A DNA stretch of 64,000 bases from Bisgaardia hudsonensis (GCF_004345785.1 NZ_SLXI01000003.1:124001-188000), one strand, 5' to 3'; counted from the first letter of the stretch, positions 47,461 through 56,928 are shown. Numbers and translations are program-made. The notes: a model not told the origin generated them from the letters alone.

Positions 47461-49050
47461 CTATTTTCTATTTGGATAAATTAACTTCATTCCGCCTTGA
47501 GGAACTAATTGCAAATAACCAGAATCACCACTCAGCACACCTGAAAGAATAGAGCCTGTCGTACAGTCGCTTATAGGTGTATCGTATCCTAATGTACTCA
47601 TTAAAAATGTTGAAAGTTTATAATGAGGTGTAATTTCACACTGACTAAAAATTTGAGATATTTTTTGCTGAAATTTAGCATCCTTAGAATAAATATATAA
47701 AGGAACCAAATAATTATCTTCATCTAATGTACCTTGATTATAAAATTCTTTTTGAACATTTTGCCCATGATCAGAAGTATAAATAACAAGCCAGTCATTA
47801 GTGTTTCTTTTTTCTAAAAATCCTACAACCTTTTTAACAAATTCATCCATTTTGACAATAGTACTATCGTAATTATCTAATGCAGAGCTACCCTTAAAGA
47901 ATTTTTCATTTTCTTGTAAATATTTCCCATAAGGTTGATGAGATCCTCTATGATGTAAAACAATAAAAGACGGATCAGAATTTAGCTCTAATTTTTCAAA
48001 TAAAGGCAATAGAGTATCATCAGGAATAGCATCTTTATCTGAAAAACCCAAATCAGTAGGAAAAATCACTTCATCCATCCAAGCCTTTCCTAAAAAATTC
48101 ATCATTACCATTTCTCGCTCAGGTTGCGCAGAATAAAATCTTGTTTTATATCCTTGCAGTTTAGCTAATTTAAAAAGATTAGTCGTACCTTTAGAAATTT
48201 GCTCCATACCATTTGGTGTAGGAATAGCATTAAAAAACATAGGTAAAGATAAAGAAGTAAACACACCACTAGCATAAGCTTGCTTAAAAATCGCATTATT
48301 GTTTAAGGAAGATTCCGTCAAAAAAGGTGTTGTTTCTCTCTCATACCCAAATTTTGCAATATGTTTAGCACTAACACTTTCTCCCATAATAAGAATAATA
48401 TTTTTTATAGTAGGTTTTGCTATTATTTGAGGAGCAGTCTGTCTATACATAGGAATATTACTCGTTTGAAAAATATATTTAGGTAATAAATTTCCTACAA
48501 AATACCCAAAAGAAAGATAGTTTGATTTTATTCTAGAGTAATAAGTGTTTGGTGAAAGAAAACGCTCATGCGATGTTGTCGTATAAGAGCGAATAAATAC
48601 ATATCCTATACCTAATATAAATACTATATCTGCAAATATAGATTTTTTTCTCTTAAAAGTAAGCAGAGATAAAAAAACTAAAAATTCAATAATACCCCAA
48701 CAGAGTACAGCAAAATTCTCAGCTAATATTGGCGTACCTGCATTAGCGACTTCAGAAAATTCTTTAAAAAATAAGAAATAATTAACACTACTCATCCAAC
48801 TTTGGAAAATAGCATAATGTAAATTGTTACCTATGGTGGAAACCACAAAAAATAGTGCAATAAAACCTTGAGTTATTTTATATTTAGCAAAATAAAATAA
48901 ACTAACAAAAACAAAAATAACTATAAAAGTTTCAGCAATGCTAGAAACTTTTGGTAAATTCCAAATATATCTGTAAAGAATTTCGCTAGCAGAGAAAAAT
49001 AAACTATAACAAAATAAAATCAGTAAATGTTTTTTCATAAAAATACTCAA
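47461..49050 (-). CDS. Phosphoethanolamine transferase, EptA-like
   Basis: Inner-membrane enzyme of the alkaline phosphatase superfamily, 529 residues, that moves phosphoethanolamine from phosphatidylethanolamine to lipid A or core sugars. Five membrane segments lie within the first 160 residues. The periplasmic catalytic domain starts IILIMGESVSAKHIAKFGY (metal-site Glu), has the probable nucleophile Thr in GVFTSLSLPMFF, and the metal motif SDHGQ near residue 425. Target (lipid A phosphate, heptose or Kdo) is not decided by the sequence; relatives in this family include EptA, Lpt3 and Lpt6. Its location inside the purH-purD-glyA group is unusual. It could contribute to resistance to cationic peptides (inference). 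Confidence 0.85.
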   Translation of the reverse strand: MSIFMKKHLLILFCYSLFFSASEILYRYIWNLPKVSSIAETFIVIFVFVSLFYFAKYKITQGFIALFFVVSTIGNNLHYAIFQSWMSSVNYFLFFKEFSEVANAGTPILAENFAVLCWGIIEFLVFLSLLTFKRKKSIFADIVFILGIGYVFIRSYTTTSHERFLSPNTYYSRIKSNYLSFGYFVGNLLPKYIFQTSNIPMYRQTAPQIIAKPTIKNIILIMGESVSAKHIAKFGYERETTPFLTESSLNNNAIFKQAYASGVFTSLSLPMFFNAIPTPNGMEQISKGTTNLFKLAKLQGYKTRFYSAQPEREMVMMNFLGKAWMDEVIFPTDLGFSDKDAIPDDTLLPLFEKLELNSDPSFIVLHHRGSHQPYGKYLQENEKFFKGSSALDNYDSTIVKMDEFVKKVVGFLEKRNTNDWLVIYTSDHGQNVQKEFYNQGTLDEDNYLVPLYIYSKDAKFQQKISQIFSQCEITPHYKLSTFLMSTLGYDTPISDCTTGSILSGVLSGDSGYLQLVPQGGMKLIYPNRK

Positions 49051-49054
49051 AATT

Positions 49055-49086
49055 AAAGTGCGGTATAATTTTACCGCACTTTTTCA
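49055..49086. terminator. Paired uptake signals forming a terminator between purH and the transferase gene
   Basis: AAAGTGCGGTA at 49055-49065 pairs with TACCGCACTTT at 49072-49082 across a 6-base loop, with T5 on the plus strand and TTAATTTT on the minus strand. Both arms contain a full uptake signal. It lies 11 bases after the purH stop. Confidence 0.8.
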
Positions 49087-49093
49087 TTTTATA

Positions 49094-50695
49094 TTAATGT
49101 CTAAAATGACGCATTTTTGTTAATACCATTACCATATTGTGTTCATCAGCAGCATCAATCACTTCTTGATCACGCATTGAACCACCTGGATGAATAACAC
49201 ATTCAATACCAACGCTTGCTGCGGCATCAATACCATCACGGAATGGGAAAAACGCATCAGATGCCATCACACAACCTTCTACTTTTAATCCTTCATCTTG
49301 TGCTTTAATGCCCGCTATCTTCGCTGAATAAACACGGCTCATTTGTCCTGCTCCGATACCAATAGTTTGATTATCTTTTGCATAAACAATCGCATTTGAT
49401 TTTACAAATTTCGCTACTTTCCAGCAGAATAATAGATCTTGTAATTCTTTTTCTGTCGGTTTGCGTTTGCTGACCACTTCAAGATCTTCTAAACCAACCA
49501 TACCTAAATCACATTCTTGAACTAATAACCCACCATTAACTCGTTTGAAGTCTAAGCGTTGTTGCGGTTTATCCCATTCTCCACAAACAAGCACTCGTAC
49601 ATTTTTCTTCGCTTTTAATAGTTCTTGTGCTTCTTCTGCAATGCTTGGTGCGATAATCACTTCGACAAACTGACGATCAATAATTGCTTGTGCCGTTTCT
49701 GCATTTAATTGGTGATTAAAGGCAATGATCCCCCCAAATGCTGAAGTAGGATCAGTTTGATAAGCACGGTTATAGGCTTCTAAAATATCTTTACCAATCG
49801 CTACGCCACAAGGATTTGCGTGTTTTACAATAACACAAGCAGGTTCATCAAAACTTTTCACGCATTCTAAAGCTGCATCCGTATCAGCGATATTATTATA
49901 AGAAAGTGCTTTTCCTTGTAATTGTTTTGCAGTAGAAACAGAGGCTTCTTTAATATTTTTTTCTACATAAAATGCTGCATTTTGATGGCTATTTTCACCG
50001 TAACGCATTTGTTGTTTACGAATAAAATTAAGATTTAATGTACGAGGGAATTGACCACATTTAGCCTGTTTATCTTCCTCTTCTGCGGTAAAATAAGGTT
50101 TAACTAACTGACCAAAATAATTTGCAATCATACTGTCATATTGTGCAGTATGTTCAAAAGCTTTAATCGCTAAATCAAAACGAGTTTCTAGAGTTAAGCT
50201 ATTTTGATGTTGATCCATTTCAGCCAAAATCATATCAAAATCAGCATTATTTACCACAATAGCGACATCTTTATGATTTTTCGCCGCAGAACGCACCATT
50301 GTCGGTCCACCAATATCAATATTTTCAACGGCATCTTCTAAAGTACAATCCACTTTTGCTACAGTTTGTGCAAATGGATAGAGATTGACAACGACCATAT
50401 CAATAGGCTCAATAGTATGCTGTTGCATAATCTCATCATCTGTACCACGACGACCTAAAATACCACCGTGAACTTTAGGATGAAGTGTTTTTACACGACC
50501 GTCCATCATTTCAGGAAAGCCTGTATAATCGGATACTTCTGTTACAGGTAAGCCACTGTCTGCTAATAATTTTGCAGTACCTCCAGTAGAAAGTAATTTT
50601 ACACCACGACTGACTAAACCTTGTGCAAATTCTACAATACCTGCTTTATCAGAAACACTTAATAATGCCTGACGAATAGGACGATTTGATTGCAT
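49094..50695 (-). CDS. purH: Bifunctional AICAR transformylase/IMP cyclohydrolase
   Basis: Catalyses the last two steps of IMP synthesis. With the start at 50695 ([17 protein letters not shown]) it has 533 residues (E. coli 529); a longer in-frame start at 50749 would begin inside the -10 box and is rejected. The cyclohydrolase domain has SVSDKAGI and [15 protein letters not shown]; the transformylase domain has [10 protein letters not shown] and [10 protein letters not shown] with the C-terminal MRHFRH. A PurR-like operator sits in its promoter. Confidence 0.97.
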   Translation of the reverse strand: MQSNRPIRQALLSVSDKAGIVEFAQGLVSRGVKLLSTGGTAKLLADSGLPVTEVSDYTGFPEMMDGRVKTLHPKVHGGILGRRGTDDEIMQQHTIEPIDMVVVNLYPFAQTVAKVDCTLEDAVENIDIGGPTMVRSAAKNHKDVAIVVNNADFDMILAEMDQHQNSLTLETRFDLAIKAFEHTAQYDSMIANYFGQLVKPYFTAEEEDKQAKCGQFPRTLNLNFIRKQQMRYGENSHQNAAFYVEKNIKEASVSTAKQLQGKALSYNNIADTDAALECVKSFDEPACVIVKHANPCGVAIGKDILEAYNRAYQTDPTSAFGGIIAFNHQLNAETAQAIIDRQFVEVIIAPSIAEEAQELLKAKKNVRVLVCGEWDKPQQRLDFKRVNGGLLVQECDLGMVGLEDLEVVSKRKPTEKELQDLLFCWKVAKFVKSNAIVYAKDNQTIGIGAGQMSRVYSAKIAGIKAQDEGLKVEGCVMASDAFFPFRDGIDAAASVGIECVIHPGGSMRDQEVIDAADEHNMVMVLTKMRHFRH

Positions 50696-50747
50696 TAATA
50701 ATTCCTTAATCTTAATTGATAAAAAATAGACGAATGAAAGTTGCGAC

Positions 50748-50776
50748 ATTATAACGCAAACGGTTGCTTTTATACA
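50748..50776 (-). promoter_or_regulatory. purH promoter with PurR-type operator in the spacer
   Basis: On the minus strand TGTATA (50771-50776), 17 bases and a perfect TATAAT (50748-50753). The spacer is filled by ACGCAAACGGTTGCTT (plus-strand reading, 50754-50769), a near-consensus PurR operator, so repressor binding would block polymerase directly. Confidence 0.85.
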
Positions 50777-50785
50777 CTATAAATC

Positions 50786-50814
50786 AATTCTCCACATTAT
50801 AGATGTGGAGAATT
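50786..50814 (-). terminator. Probable terminator after dsbD
   Basis: A 12-bp stem AATTCTCCACAT/ATGTGGAGAATT (50786-50797, 50803-50814) with a 5-base loop, 10 bases after the dsbD stop; the following minus-strand sequence TGATTTATAG is only weakly T-rich. Confidence 0.6.
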
Positions 50815-50824
50815 TAAACAAGAC

Positions 50825-52555
50825 TTATAAATTTACTTTTTCTTTTAGCCAATTTAAAAATTCATCTGCTGGCATAAAACCATTGATACGAGAATGGGGA
50901 ATTTCATTGCCTTGTTGATCAAAAAAGATTATTGTCGGCAAACCAATCACCCCTAGCTTTTCGGTTAACTCTTTATTTTTATCACTATTTTTCGTCATAT
51001 CTACTTGTAAAAGTAGTATTGATTTAAAAGCCTCTGATACCTTAGTATCAGCAAAGGTATATTTCTCAAACTCTTTACAAGCTACGCACCAGTCAGCATA
51101 TAAATCTAACATTGCCACAGATTTAGGATTAGCCATTAATTTTTCCTGTAATTCGGCATAGCTGGAAACGAGCTGAAAATGAGATGATAAAACTGAAGAA
51201 TTTTGTACCGCACTTTCTGATGAAATCGACCGATCACTGTGCCAAACTAAATCTTGCAATGGCTTCACAATAATTAATGCGATAACTAATAACCCTATTT
51301 TCAGTAATAAACCCCATTTTTCTGAGTTAATTTGGTAAGCAAACCACAAACAGAAAGTAACACCAAGTAAAGACCACAAAGCATTTTCCCAAATTTCAGG
51401 TATTAAGCGAGAAACTAAGAAAATAGGTAATGCTAGCATAACAAAGCCAAAAGTAACTTTAACCTTTTCCATCCACATACCTGATTTAGGTAAAACTTTA
51501 TTTCCAAAAACAGTAATTAAAATCAAAGGAATACCCATTCCTAACGCTAGAAGGTATAAAGTTACCGCCCCTATAAATAAATCGCCTGTTTGTGCCACAT
51601 AAAGTAATGCCCCTGAAAGTGGTGCTGAAGTACAAGGTGATGCCACTAAACCAGCGACCATTCCCATAACAAAAACCCCAAAAAAAGCACCGCTCTTTTG
51701 CTTGCTACTTAGAGCGGTCAGTTTAGTTTGCAATCCGCTCGGAAGCTGCAAGGTAAATAACCCAAACATCGAAAGCGCTAATAAAACAAAAACAATGGAT
51801 AAACTAATTAATACAGGTGGGCTTTGTAAAGCGACTTGAAATGGTAAGCCAATCGCCGCTACAACTAGACCTAAAAGAGTATAAGTTAACGCCATACCTT
51901 GTACATAAGTAAAACTTAATAACAATGCTTTTAAAGTGCTAGGTCGTTGATTACCGCCAATAACCAATGCGGACAATAAAGGAAGCATAGGTAATACACA
52001 AGGAGTGAAAGCCAATCCAAGCCCTAATAAGAAAAACCAAAAAACAGCAAATTTACTTTTAAATAATAACTGACTGAGCTGATTTTGATTGTTGCTATTA
52101 TCAAGTGCGGTTGTTTTTTCATCTGTTTTTATATTCGTCATAATTTCAGTTAAAGGAATCTCTTGAACAACAGGCGGATAGCAAAAACCTTCTGTACAAC
52201 CTTGATAACTCACCATTAATTTCGCATTTTCATTTGCTTTAACTAAAGGAATATTTAATATTAACGCTTGACGATAGACCTCTGTTTCACCAAAAAACTC
52301 ATCTTGATGTAGCTCAGCTTTCGGAAATGAAACTGTTGCTAACTGTGCATTTTCAGTATCTATTTTTATTTCTTTCTTATAAAGATAATAATTATCAGCT
52401 ATTCGCCAATGTAAATTGACATATTGATCTTCTTGAATAGCAGAGAATTGAAAAGCATCCTCCGCTTTTAAAAACCGAGATGTTTTATCAAATAATCCCG
52501 CATTAACAAAAAGGCTATTTAAAATAACCACTAACAATAAAATAATTTTTTTCAT
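50825..52555 (-). CDS. dsbD: Thiol:disulfide interchange protein DsbD
   Basis: Carries electrons from cytoplasmic thioredoxin to periplasmic reductases (DsbC, cytochrome c maturation); 576 residues. A signal peptide of about 19 residues is followed by the periplasmic alpha domain with Cys120 and Cys125 (CTEGFCYPP), then eight membrane segments with the redox cysteines in FTPCVLPMLPLL and ASPCTSAPL, and the C-terminal thioredoxin domain with Cys490 and Cys493 (CVACK). All three cysteine pairs are intact. Two uptake signals (51207-51215, 52103-52111) lie in the gene. Confidence 0.96.
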   Translation of the reverse strand: MKKIILLLVVILNSLFVNAGLFDKTSRFLKAEDAFQFSAIQEDQYVNLHWRIADNYYLYKKEIKIDTENAQLATVSFPKAELHQDEFFGETEVYRQALILNIPLVKANENAKLMVSYQGCTEGFCYPPVVQEIPLTEIMTNIKTDEKTTALDNSNNQNQLSQLLFKSKFAVFWFFLLGLGLAFTPCVLPMLPLLSALVIGGNQRPSTLKALLLSFTYVQGMALTYTLLGLVVAAIGLPFQVALQSPPVLISLSIVFVLLALSMFGLFTLQLPSGLQTKLTALSSKQKSGAFFGVFVMGMVAGLVASPCTSAPLSGALLYVAQTGDLFIGAVTLYLLALGMGIPLILITVFGNKVLPKSGMWMEKVKVTFGFVMLALPIFLVSRLIPEIWENALWSLLGVTFCLWFAYQINSEKWGLLLKIGLLVIALIIVKPLQDLVWHSDRSISSESAVQNSSVLSSHFQLVSSYAELQEKLMANPKSVAMLDLYADWCVACKEFEKYTFADTKVSEAFKSILLLQVDMTKNSDKNKELTEKLGVIGLPTIIFFDQQGNEIPHSRINGFMPADEFLNWLKEKVNL

Positions 52556-52649
52556 ATTCTCACTAATTACTTTTTTAAAATTAAACTAATATTTAAATTC
52601 TAACACAACCATCATTTCAATCATCTATAAATTATAATTAAAAACTCTA

Positions 52650-52678
52650 TTGATAATGATTATCGTTTGTAGTATTGT
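52650..52678 (+). promoter_or_regulatory. rpmE2-rpmJ2 promoter with Fur/Zur-type palindrome
   Basis: TTGATA (52650-52655), a 17-base spacer and TATTGT (52673-52678) form the promoter. GATAATGATTATC (52652-52664), a perfect palindrome around a central G, overlaps the -35 and spacer. It resembles the Fur family operator (GATAATGATAATCATTATC). Since the genes are zinc-free ribosomal paralogues, Zur is the expected regulator. Confidence 0.65.
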
Positions 52679-52722
52679 ATGCGTTCTTTTAAATCTAATA
52701 ACTAAATAAGAAAAGGAAGAAT

Positions 52723-52989
52723 ATGAAAAAAGGTATCCATCCAGAAAATTATCGTACAGTTTTATTCTATGACAGTAATGCTAAACAAGGATTTTTAATT
52801 AAATCTTGTGCTAGAACAACGAATACAATGAAATGGACTGACGGCAAAGAATATCCTGTTTTTATGTGTGATACTTCATCTGCATCACATCCTTTCTATA
52901 CAGGTAAAACTAAACAAATTGCTAACGAAGGGCGTGCCAGTGATTTCAACAATCGCTATGGTAACTTTGGTAGTTTAAAACTAAAATAA
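52723..52989 (+). CDS. rpmE2: 50S ribosomal protein L31 type B (zinc-independent)
   Basis: Alternative L31 (YkgM) of 88 residues, longer than zinc-binding L31 (about 70) and lacking its CxxC pairs; only isolated Cys at SCARTT and FMCDTS remain. The N-terminus [17 protein letters not shown] and HPFYTGK with [11 protein letters not shown] are family signatures. Under zinc limitation it replaces the zinc form and frees zinc. A strong ribosome site (AAGGAAG) precedes it, and rpmJ2 follows after 10 bases. Confidence 0.96.
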   Translation: MKKGIHPENYRTVLFYDSNAKQGFLIKSCARTTNTMKWTDGKEYPVFMCDTSSASHPFYTGKTKQIANEGRASDFNNRYGNFGSLKLK

Positions 52990-52999
52990 GGATTATTTT

Positions 53000-53140
53000 A
53001 TGCAAGTATTGTCATCATTAAAAAGTGCAAAAACACGCCACCCAAGTTGTAAAGTTGTTAGAAGGCACGGCGTTGTTTATGTGATTTGTAAAGAAAACCC
53101 TCGTTTTAAAGCAAGACAAGGTGGAAAGAAAAAAAGATAA
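53000..53140 (+). CDS. rpmJ2: 50S ribosomal protein L36 type B (zinc-independent)
   Basis: Alternative L36 (YkgO) of 46 residues, reading [20 protein letters not shown] at its N-terminus and ending RQGGKKKR. The zinc ligand set C-C-C-H of the normal 38-residue L36 is incomplete: only Cys17 and Cys30 are present. It lies directly behind rpmE2 with AAGGA before the start, so the pair is one zinc-responsive operon, as ykgMO in E. coli. Confidence 0.95.
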   Translation: MQVLSSLKSAKTRHPSCKVVRRHGVVYVICKENPRFKARQGGKKKR

Positions 53141-53191
53141 TCAATAATTTGATTTGTACTAATTCACTATTGAATAAAATTTTCTGATAAA

Positions 53192-53242
53192 AAGTGCGGT
53201 TCTTTTATCCTTTGTTTTAATATCATTTAAGTTACCGCACTT
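53192..53242. terminator. Paired uptake signals between rpmJ2 and dnaX
   Basis: AAGTGCGGT (53192-53200) and ACCGCACTT (53234-53242) are inverted around a 33-base spacer between convergent genes. On the minus strand the stem is followed by T5, which fits termination of dnaX; the long loop makes it weaker than the pair at 49055. Confidence 0.6.
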
Positions 53243-53276
53243 ATTTAACAAACAACTTTATTTACAAACTATTATG

Positions 53277-55316
53277 TTATATTGGTCTTACTGTCGATAA
53301 TTCTAATTGTGCGTTAAATTCTTTTTGTAGTAATTTCAAGTTCTCATCAGATTGTAAATCTTTTTGTGCTTGCTCCATAAAAGATTGATATACACGTTTT
53401 CTATATTCATTCGGAGTAAGTCCCTTATCAATGATATTTTCTTCAATTATCAACTTAATATCTTGATCATAAAAATCAGAAAGTGCCTTTTGTAAATGAG
53501 AAGAATATCGCTGTTTTAAATGAGAATACTCTCTCCGTAAACCTAATCTTATACTACCATCAATCTGCTCAATAAAAATACAGTTACTAGCAAGTTCCTT
53601 AGTCAATCCGATAATATCAAGGTTTTCAATGAGCTTAGTCCATTCATCTTGTGTTATAACTAGATCTGTAATTCTATTTTCTAACTCTGGACTTGTATCT
53701 TCTAAGACTTTTTTCCTAATATCAGATGAGCTAATAATTTTCTCTTCTGTTCTACCCAAATCTGAATATTCCCAATGATAATCATCTGTTATAGCCAGTT
53801 CATTTAAATCTTCCCCTACGTCTTTATCAGATAAATCATCTTGTAAAGTGGATTGGAGCTTATTTAGCTTTTCCTCCACTAGATTATGATGAGTAGGGAG
53901 TAACTGATTTTTTTCTACAAATGAAAAACTATTTGTAACTTCTAGCTTAGGTTGCTCAGTGTTTTTTTTTTGAATAGCCACTACATCTAACTGTTCTAAT
54001 GCTTCCAAAGCACTAAATGCTGGTGAGCTATTCAATAAACTTTTCTCTTGAGTAGATACAGAATCGTTTACAGAAAGATTTTTTGTTAACTGAGAATGAA
54101 TCCCCTCTTCTTTTGGTTTATCAAAAGAATGATGTTGGTTAGTTTCAGAAGAAGATAATGCTAATGTATTACTCGGTGAAACCAATACTTCAGATTCATT
54201 TTTTGAACTTAAAGAAACCTCATCAATATTCGTGCCAATAGCTTTAGGATGAAATGCTAACGCACGTAGCAAAATCATTTCAACACCAATCCGAGGATTA
54301 GGAGAAAAAGTTAATTCTTTTTTACCGGTAATAATAACTTGATACAAAAATTGAATATCTTCAGGAGAAATCTGCTTTGCTAAAATTGTCAATGCGGAAT
54401 CTATAATCTCTGAACTCGTAGGTAGTAACTGTAACATCGCTATTTTATGTAATGTTTCAGCGATTTCATCCAATAACTCGTACCAGCCCCCACTTTTTTC
54501 TGCTACAGATTGAATATTTCTGATCAAGCCCTCACCATCGCCTAATTGTATTGCATACAAAATATCAATGGCTTGAGAGTCATCTAATAATCCGAGCATA
54601 TCCTGAACAATAGGGAAAGTTACATTACCATTACTTATCGCAATAGCTTGATCAGTTAAACTTAAACTATCGCGTATACTTCCTTGTGCTGCTTTTGCTA
54701 ATTTTTCAATAGCCACTTCTTCAAAAGGTATTTCTTCTGCATTTAATACATTCATTAAATGTGATTTTATTTGCGTTGATTCTAAAGCTTTTAAGTGAAA
54801 TTGCATACAACGAGAAAGAATAGTAATAGGTAACTTATGCGGATCTGTTGTTGCTAGCAAAAATTTTACATATTCTGGTGGTTCTTCTAAGGTCTTCAAT
54901 AATGCATTAAATGAATGGCGTGAAAGCATATGAACTTCATCAATAAGATAAACTTTATAACGACCTTGAACTGGCTTATATTGGACGTTATCAAGCAATT
55001 CTCTTGTATCTTCAACTTTAGTTCTTGAAGCGGCGTCAATTTCGATCAAATCAATAAATCGCCCCTCTTCAATAGCTTTACAATGTTCACAATGCCCACA
55101 AGGTTCTGCTGTTACGCCATTGATACAATTAAGCCCTTTAGCAAACAAACGAGCAATAGATGTTTTTCCAACCCCACGAGTGCCAGAAAACAAATAGGAA
55201 TGATGTAATCTATTTTCTCTTAAACTGTTAGAAAGTGCAGTTAAAACATGACGTTGTCCAACAACATCATTGAAAGTTTTAGGTCGCCATTTTCTTGCTA
55301 AGACTTGATAACTCAT
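53277..55316 (-). CDS. dnaX: DNA polymerase III subunit tau (and gamma)
   Basis: Clamp-loader ATPase and polymerase organiser, 679 residues (E. coli tau 643). The Walker A motif is SGTRGVGKTS at residues 44-53, zinc ligands are Cys64, Cys73, Cys76 and Cys79, and DEVHMLSRHSFNALLKTLEE carries Walker B. Domains I-III end near residue 370; a polar linker follows, then the tau-specific C-terminal domain. The linker contains an A10 run at codons 449-452 where a frame change gives a stop at once, a likely source of the gamma form. It lies 22 bases downstream of apt. Confidence 0.97.
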   Translation of the reverse strand: MSYQVLARKWRPKTFNDVVGQRHVLTALSNSLRENRLHHSYLFSGTRGVGKTSIARLFAKGLNCINGVTAEPCGHCEHCKAIEEGRFIDLIEIDAASRTKVEDTRELLDNVQYKPVQGRYKVYLIDEVHMLSRHSFNALLKTLEEPPEYVKFLLATTDPHKLPITILSRCMQFHLKALESTQIKSHLMNVLNAEEIPFEEVAIEKLAKAAQGSIRDSLSLTDQAIAISNGNVTFPIVQDMLGLLDDSQAIDILYAIQLGDGEGLIRNIQSVAEKSGGWYELLDEIAETLHKIAMLQLLPTSSEIIDSALTILAKQISPEDIQFLYQVIITGKKELTFSPNPRIGVEMILLRALAFHPKAIGTNIDEVSLSSKNESEVLVSPSNTLALSSSETNQHHSFDKPKEEGIHSQLTKNLSVNDSVSTQEKSLLNSSPAFSALEALEQLDVVAIQKKNTEQPKLEVTNSFSFVEKNQLLPTHHNLVEEKLNKLQSTLQDDLSDKDVGEDLNELAITDDYHWEYSDLGRTEEKIISSSDIRKKVLEDTSPELENRITDLVITQDEWTKLIENLDIIGLTKELASNCIFIEQIDGSIRLGLRREYSHLKQRYSSHLQKALSDFYDQDIKLIIEENIIDKGLTPNEYRKRVYQSFMEQAQKDLQSDENLKLLQKEFNAQLELSTVRPI
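53962..53971 (-). promoter_or_regulatory. A10 slippage site in dnaX
   Basis: On the coding strand CAA AAA AAA AAC (Gln449-Lys-Lys-Asn452) holds ten consecutive A. A -1 shift reads AAA CAC TGA and stops after two codons; a +1 shift reads six codons and then TAG. The shortened product would be about 453 residues, close to the 431 of E. coli gamma. Confidence 0.7.
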
Positions 55317-55338
55317 TCCCTATTCCTAATATTTTTAG

Positions 55339-55881
55339 TTAATGACCTTCAAAACTCACTAAAGAGAATACATCTACGCCTAGTGCTTTTAGTCGTTCTT
55401 CACCACCTAGTTCAGGTAAATTAATAACAAATGCACAAGCTTTAACATTTCCCTCTAAGCATTTTACTAACTTGATTGTAGCTTCTACGGTACCACCAGT
55501 TGCCAATAAATCATCAACAATTAATACATTATCATTTTTATCGATCGAATCTGTATGTATCTCCAAAGTATCTTCACCATATTCCAATTGGTAAGATTGA
55601 CAAACTGTCTCTCTAGGTAATTTTCCAGGCTTTCGAACAAGCTCAAAAGGTAATCCCAAAGCTAATGCAACAGGTGCACCAAAAATAAATCCACGGCTCT
55701 CTGTACCCAAAACTTTGGTAATCCCTTTATCTTTATATTCTTTCACAATCAACTCGACTACCGTCTTAAATGCCTCTGGTACTTCAAGCAAACTCGTAAT
55801 ATCACGAAAAATAATCCCTTCTTTAGGATAATTGGGAATGGATTTAATTGATGATTTAATAAGATCTAATTGAGTATTCAT
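55339..55881 (-). CDS. apt: Adenine phosphoribosyltransferase
   Basis: Purine salvage enzyme that makes AMP from adenine and PRPP; 180 residues. The PRPP-binding motif is [13 protein letters not shown] near residues 119-131, with [16 protein letters not shown] before it. apt is upstream of dnaX as in E. coli and Haemophilus. It complements the purine permease in this window. Confidence 0.97.
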   Translation of the reverse strand: MNTQLDLIKSSIKSIPNYPKEGIIFRDITSLLEVPEAFKTVVELIVKEYKDKGITKVLGTESRGFIFGAPVALALGLPFELVRKPGKLPRETVCQSYQLEYGEDTLEIHTDSIDKNDNVLIVDDLLATGGTVEATIKLVKCLEGNVKACAFVINLPELGGEERLKALGVDVFSLVSFEGH

Positions 55882-55945
55882 TTTACTACCTAATAATATA
55901 ATTTTTTATTCAAAATGCGGTTGATTTTAACATAATTTTACTTTT

Positions 55946-56902
55946 CTAACGATAAATATCTTCGCCATTTTTTCGAGTTCGTAAAAATTGTAGAATCCAC
56001 GCATATTGCTCTGGATATGGCGTAACAAAACGCTCAATTTCTTCATTCATCGCTCTAGCAGATTCTGTCGGATCTTCTGGTAAAACTAATGGTGGGTGTA
56101 TTTCTACCTCGTATTTTCCTTTTTCTGCGTTATAGCGTGGAAACATTGGAATAACAATTGCTTTCGATAAACGAGCTAATTTATTCAAACCTGGTAATGT
56201 AGCCTTATAAGTCGCAAAAAAATCAGTATAAACGCTAAGTTTCTCTCCATAATCCTCATCAGGTAAATAAAACCCTACATTACCACTCTTAACGCTAGTT
56301 AAAAATGGCTTAATACCATTTTGACGGGCGTGAATTTTTCCACCAAAACGACTTCGGGTACGATACCAAAGCCAATCTACCAATGGATTGCGATGTGGAT
56401 TGTATATAGAGGTCATTGGCATACCATAAGAATGCAAAATAATACCCGATGGATCGATTGACCAAGAATGAGGCATCATTAAAATAATATTTTTTTTCTC
56501 ACTTCTTGCTCGCTGAATATGTTCAAATCCGATCAACTCACCTCGCTTTTGTAAATGTGAAACTGAACGTAATGCCATTTCACCTATTCCCAACATTACT
56601 TGTGCAACTGTAATAAACATATCGTCAATAACTTTTTCTCGCTTTTCACTTGACCATTCAGGAAAGCAATAAGATAAATTAACTCGCGCTCGATGGCGTT
56701 GTTTTTTAGCTTTATGTCCCACAATAATCCCTAATCTAGCAGCAAGCTTATCTCGCCAACGATAAGGAATAAAAGCAAGTAATAAAAGTGTTATAATGCC
56801 TAACCATACCAACCAATATTTAGGTAACAAATATGACCAAGACCAATGAGGCTCGTAACCAACTCGTGCTGTCAAGCGTATATTTTTATTTGTATCTGTC
56901 AT
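55946..56902 (-). CDS. lpxM: Lipid A secondary acyltransferase LpxM
   Basis: Inner-membrane acyltransferase (MsbB) of 318 residues that adds the last secondary acyl chain to Kdo2-lipid A. One N-terminal membrane segment lies at about 28-46. The catalytic H-x4-D motif is MPHSWSIDPSG, and YLPDEDYGEK followed by DFFATYKATLPG, with PEQYAWILQFLRTRK at the C-terminus, is closer to LpxM than to LpxL. It lies 26 bases after the TSUP permease and 64 bases before apt. Confidence 0.92.
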   Translation of the reverse strand: MTDTNKNIRLTARVGYEPHWSWSYLLPKYWLVWLGIITLLLLAFIPYRWRDKLAARLGIIVGHKAKKQRHRARVNLSYCFPEWSSEKREKVIDDMFITVAQVMLGIGEMALRSVSHLQKRGELIGFEHIQRARSEKKNIILMMPHSWSIDPSGIILHSYGMPMTSIYNPHRNPLVDWLWYRTRSRFGGKIHARQNGIKPFLTSVKSGNVGFYLPDEDYGEKLSVYTDFFATYKATLPGLNKLARLSKAIVIPMFPRYNAEKGKYEVEIHPPLVLPEDPTESARAMNEEIERFVTPYPEQYAWILQFLRTRKNGEDIYR

Positions 56903-56928
56903 GAACTATCCCTAATTTACTTTTCAAA

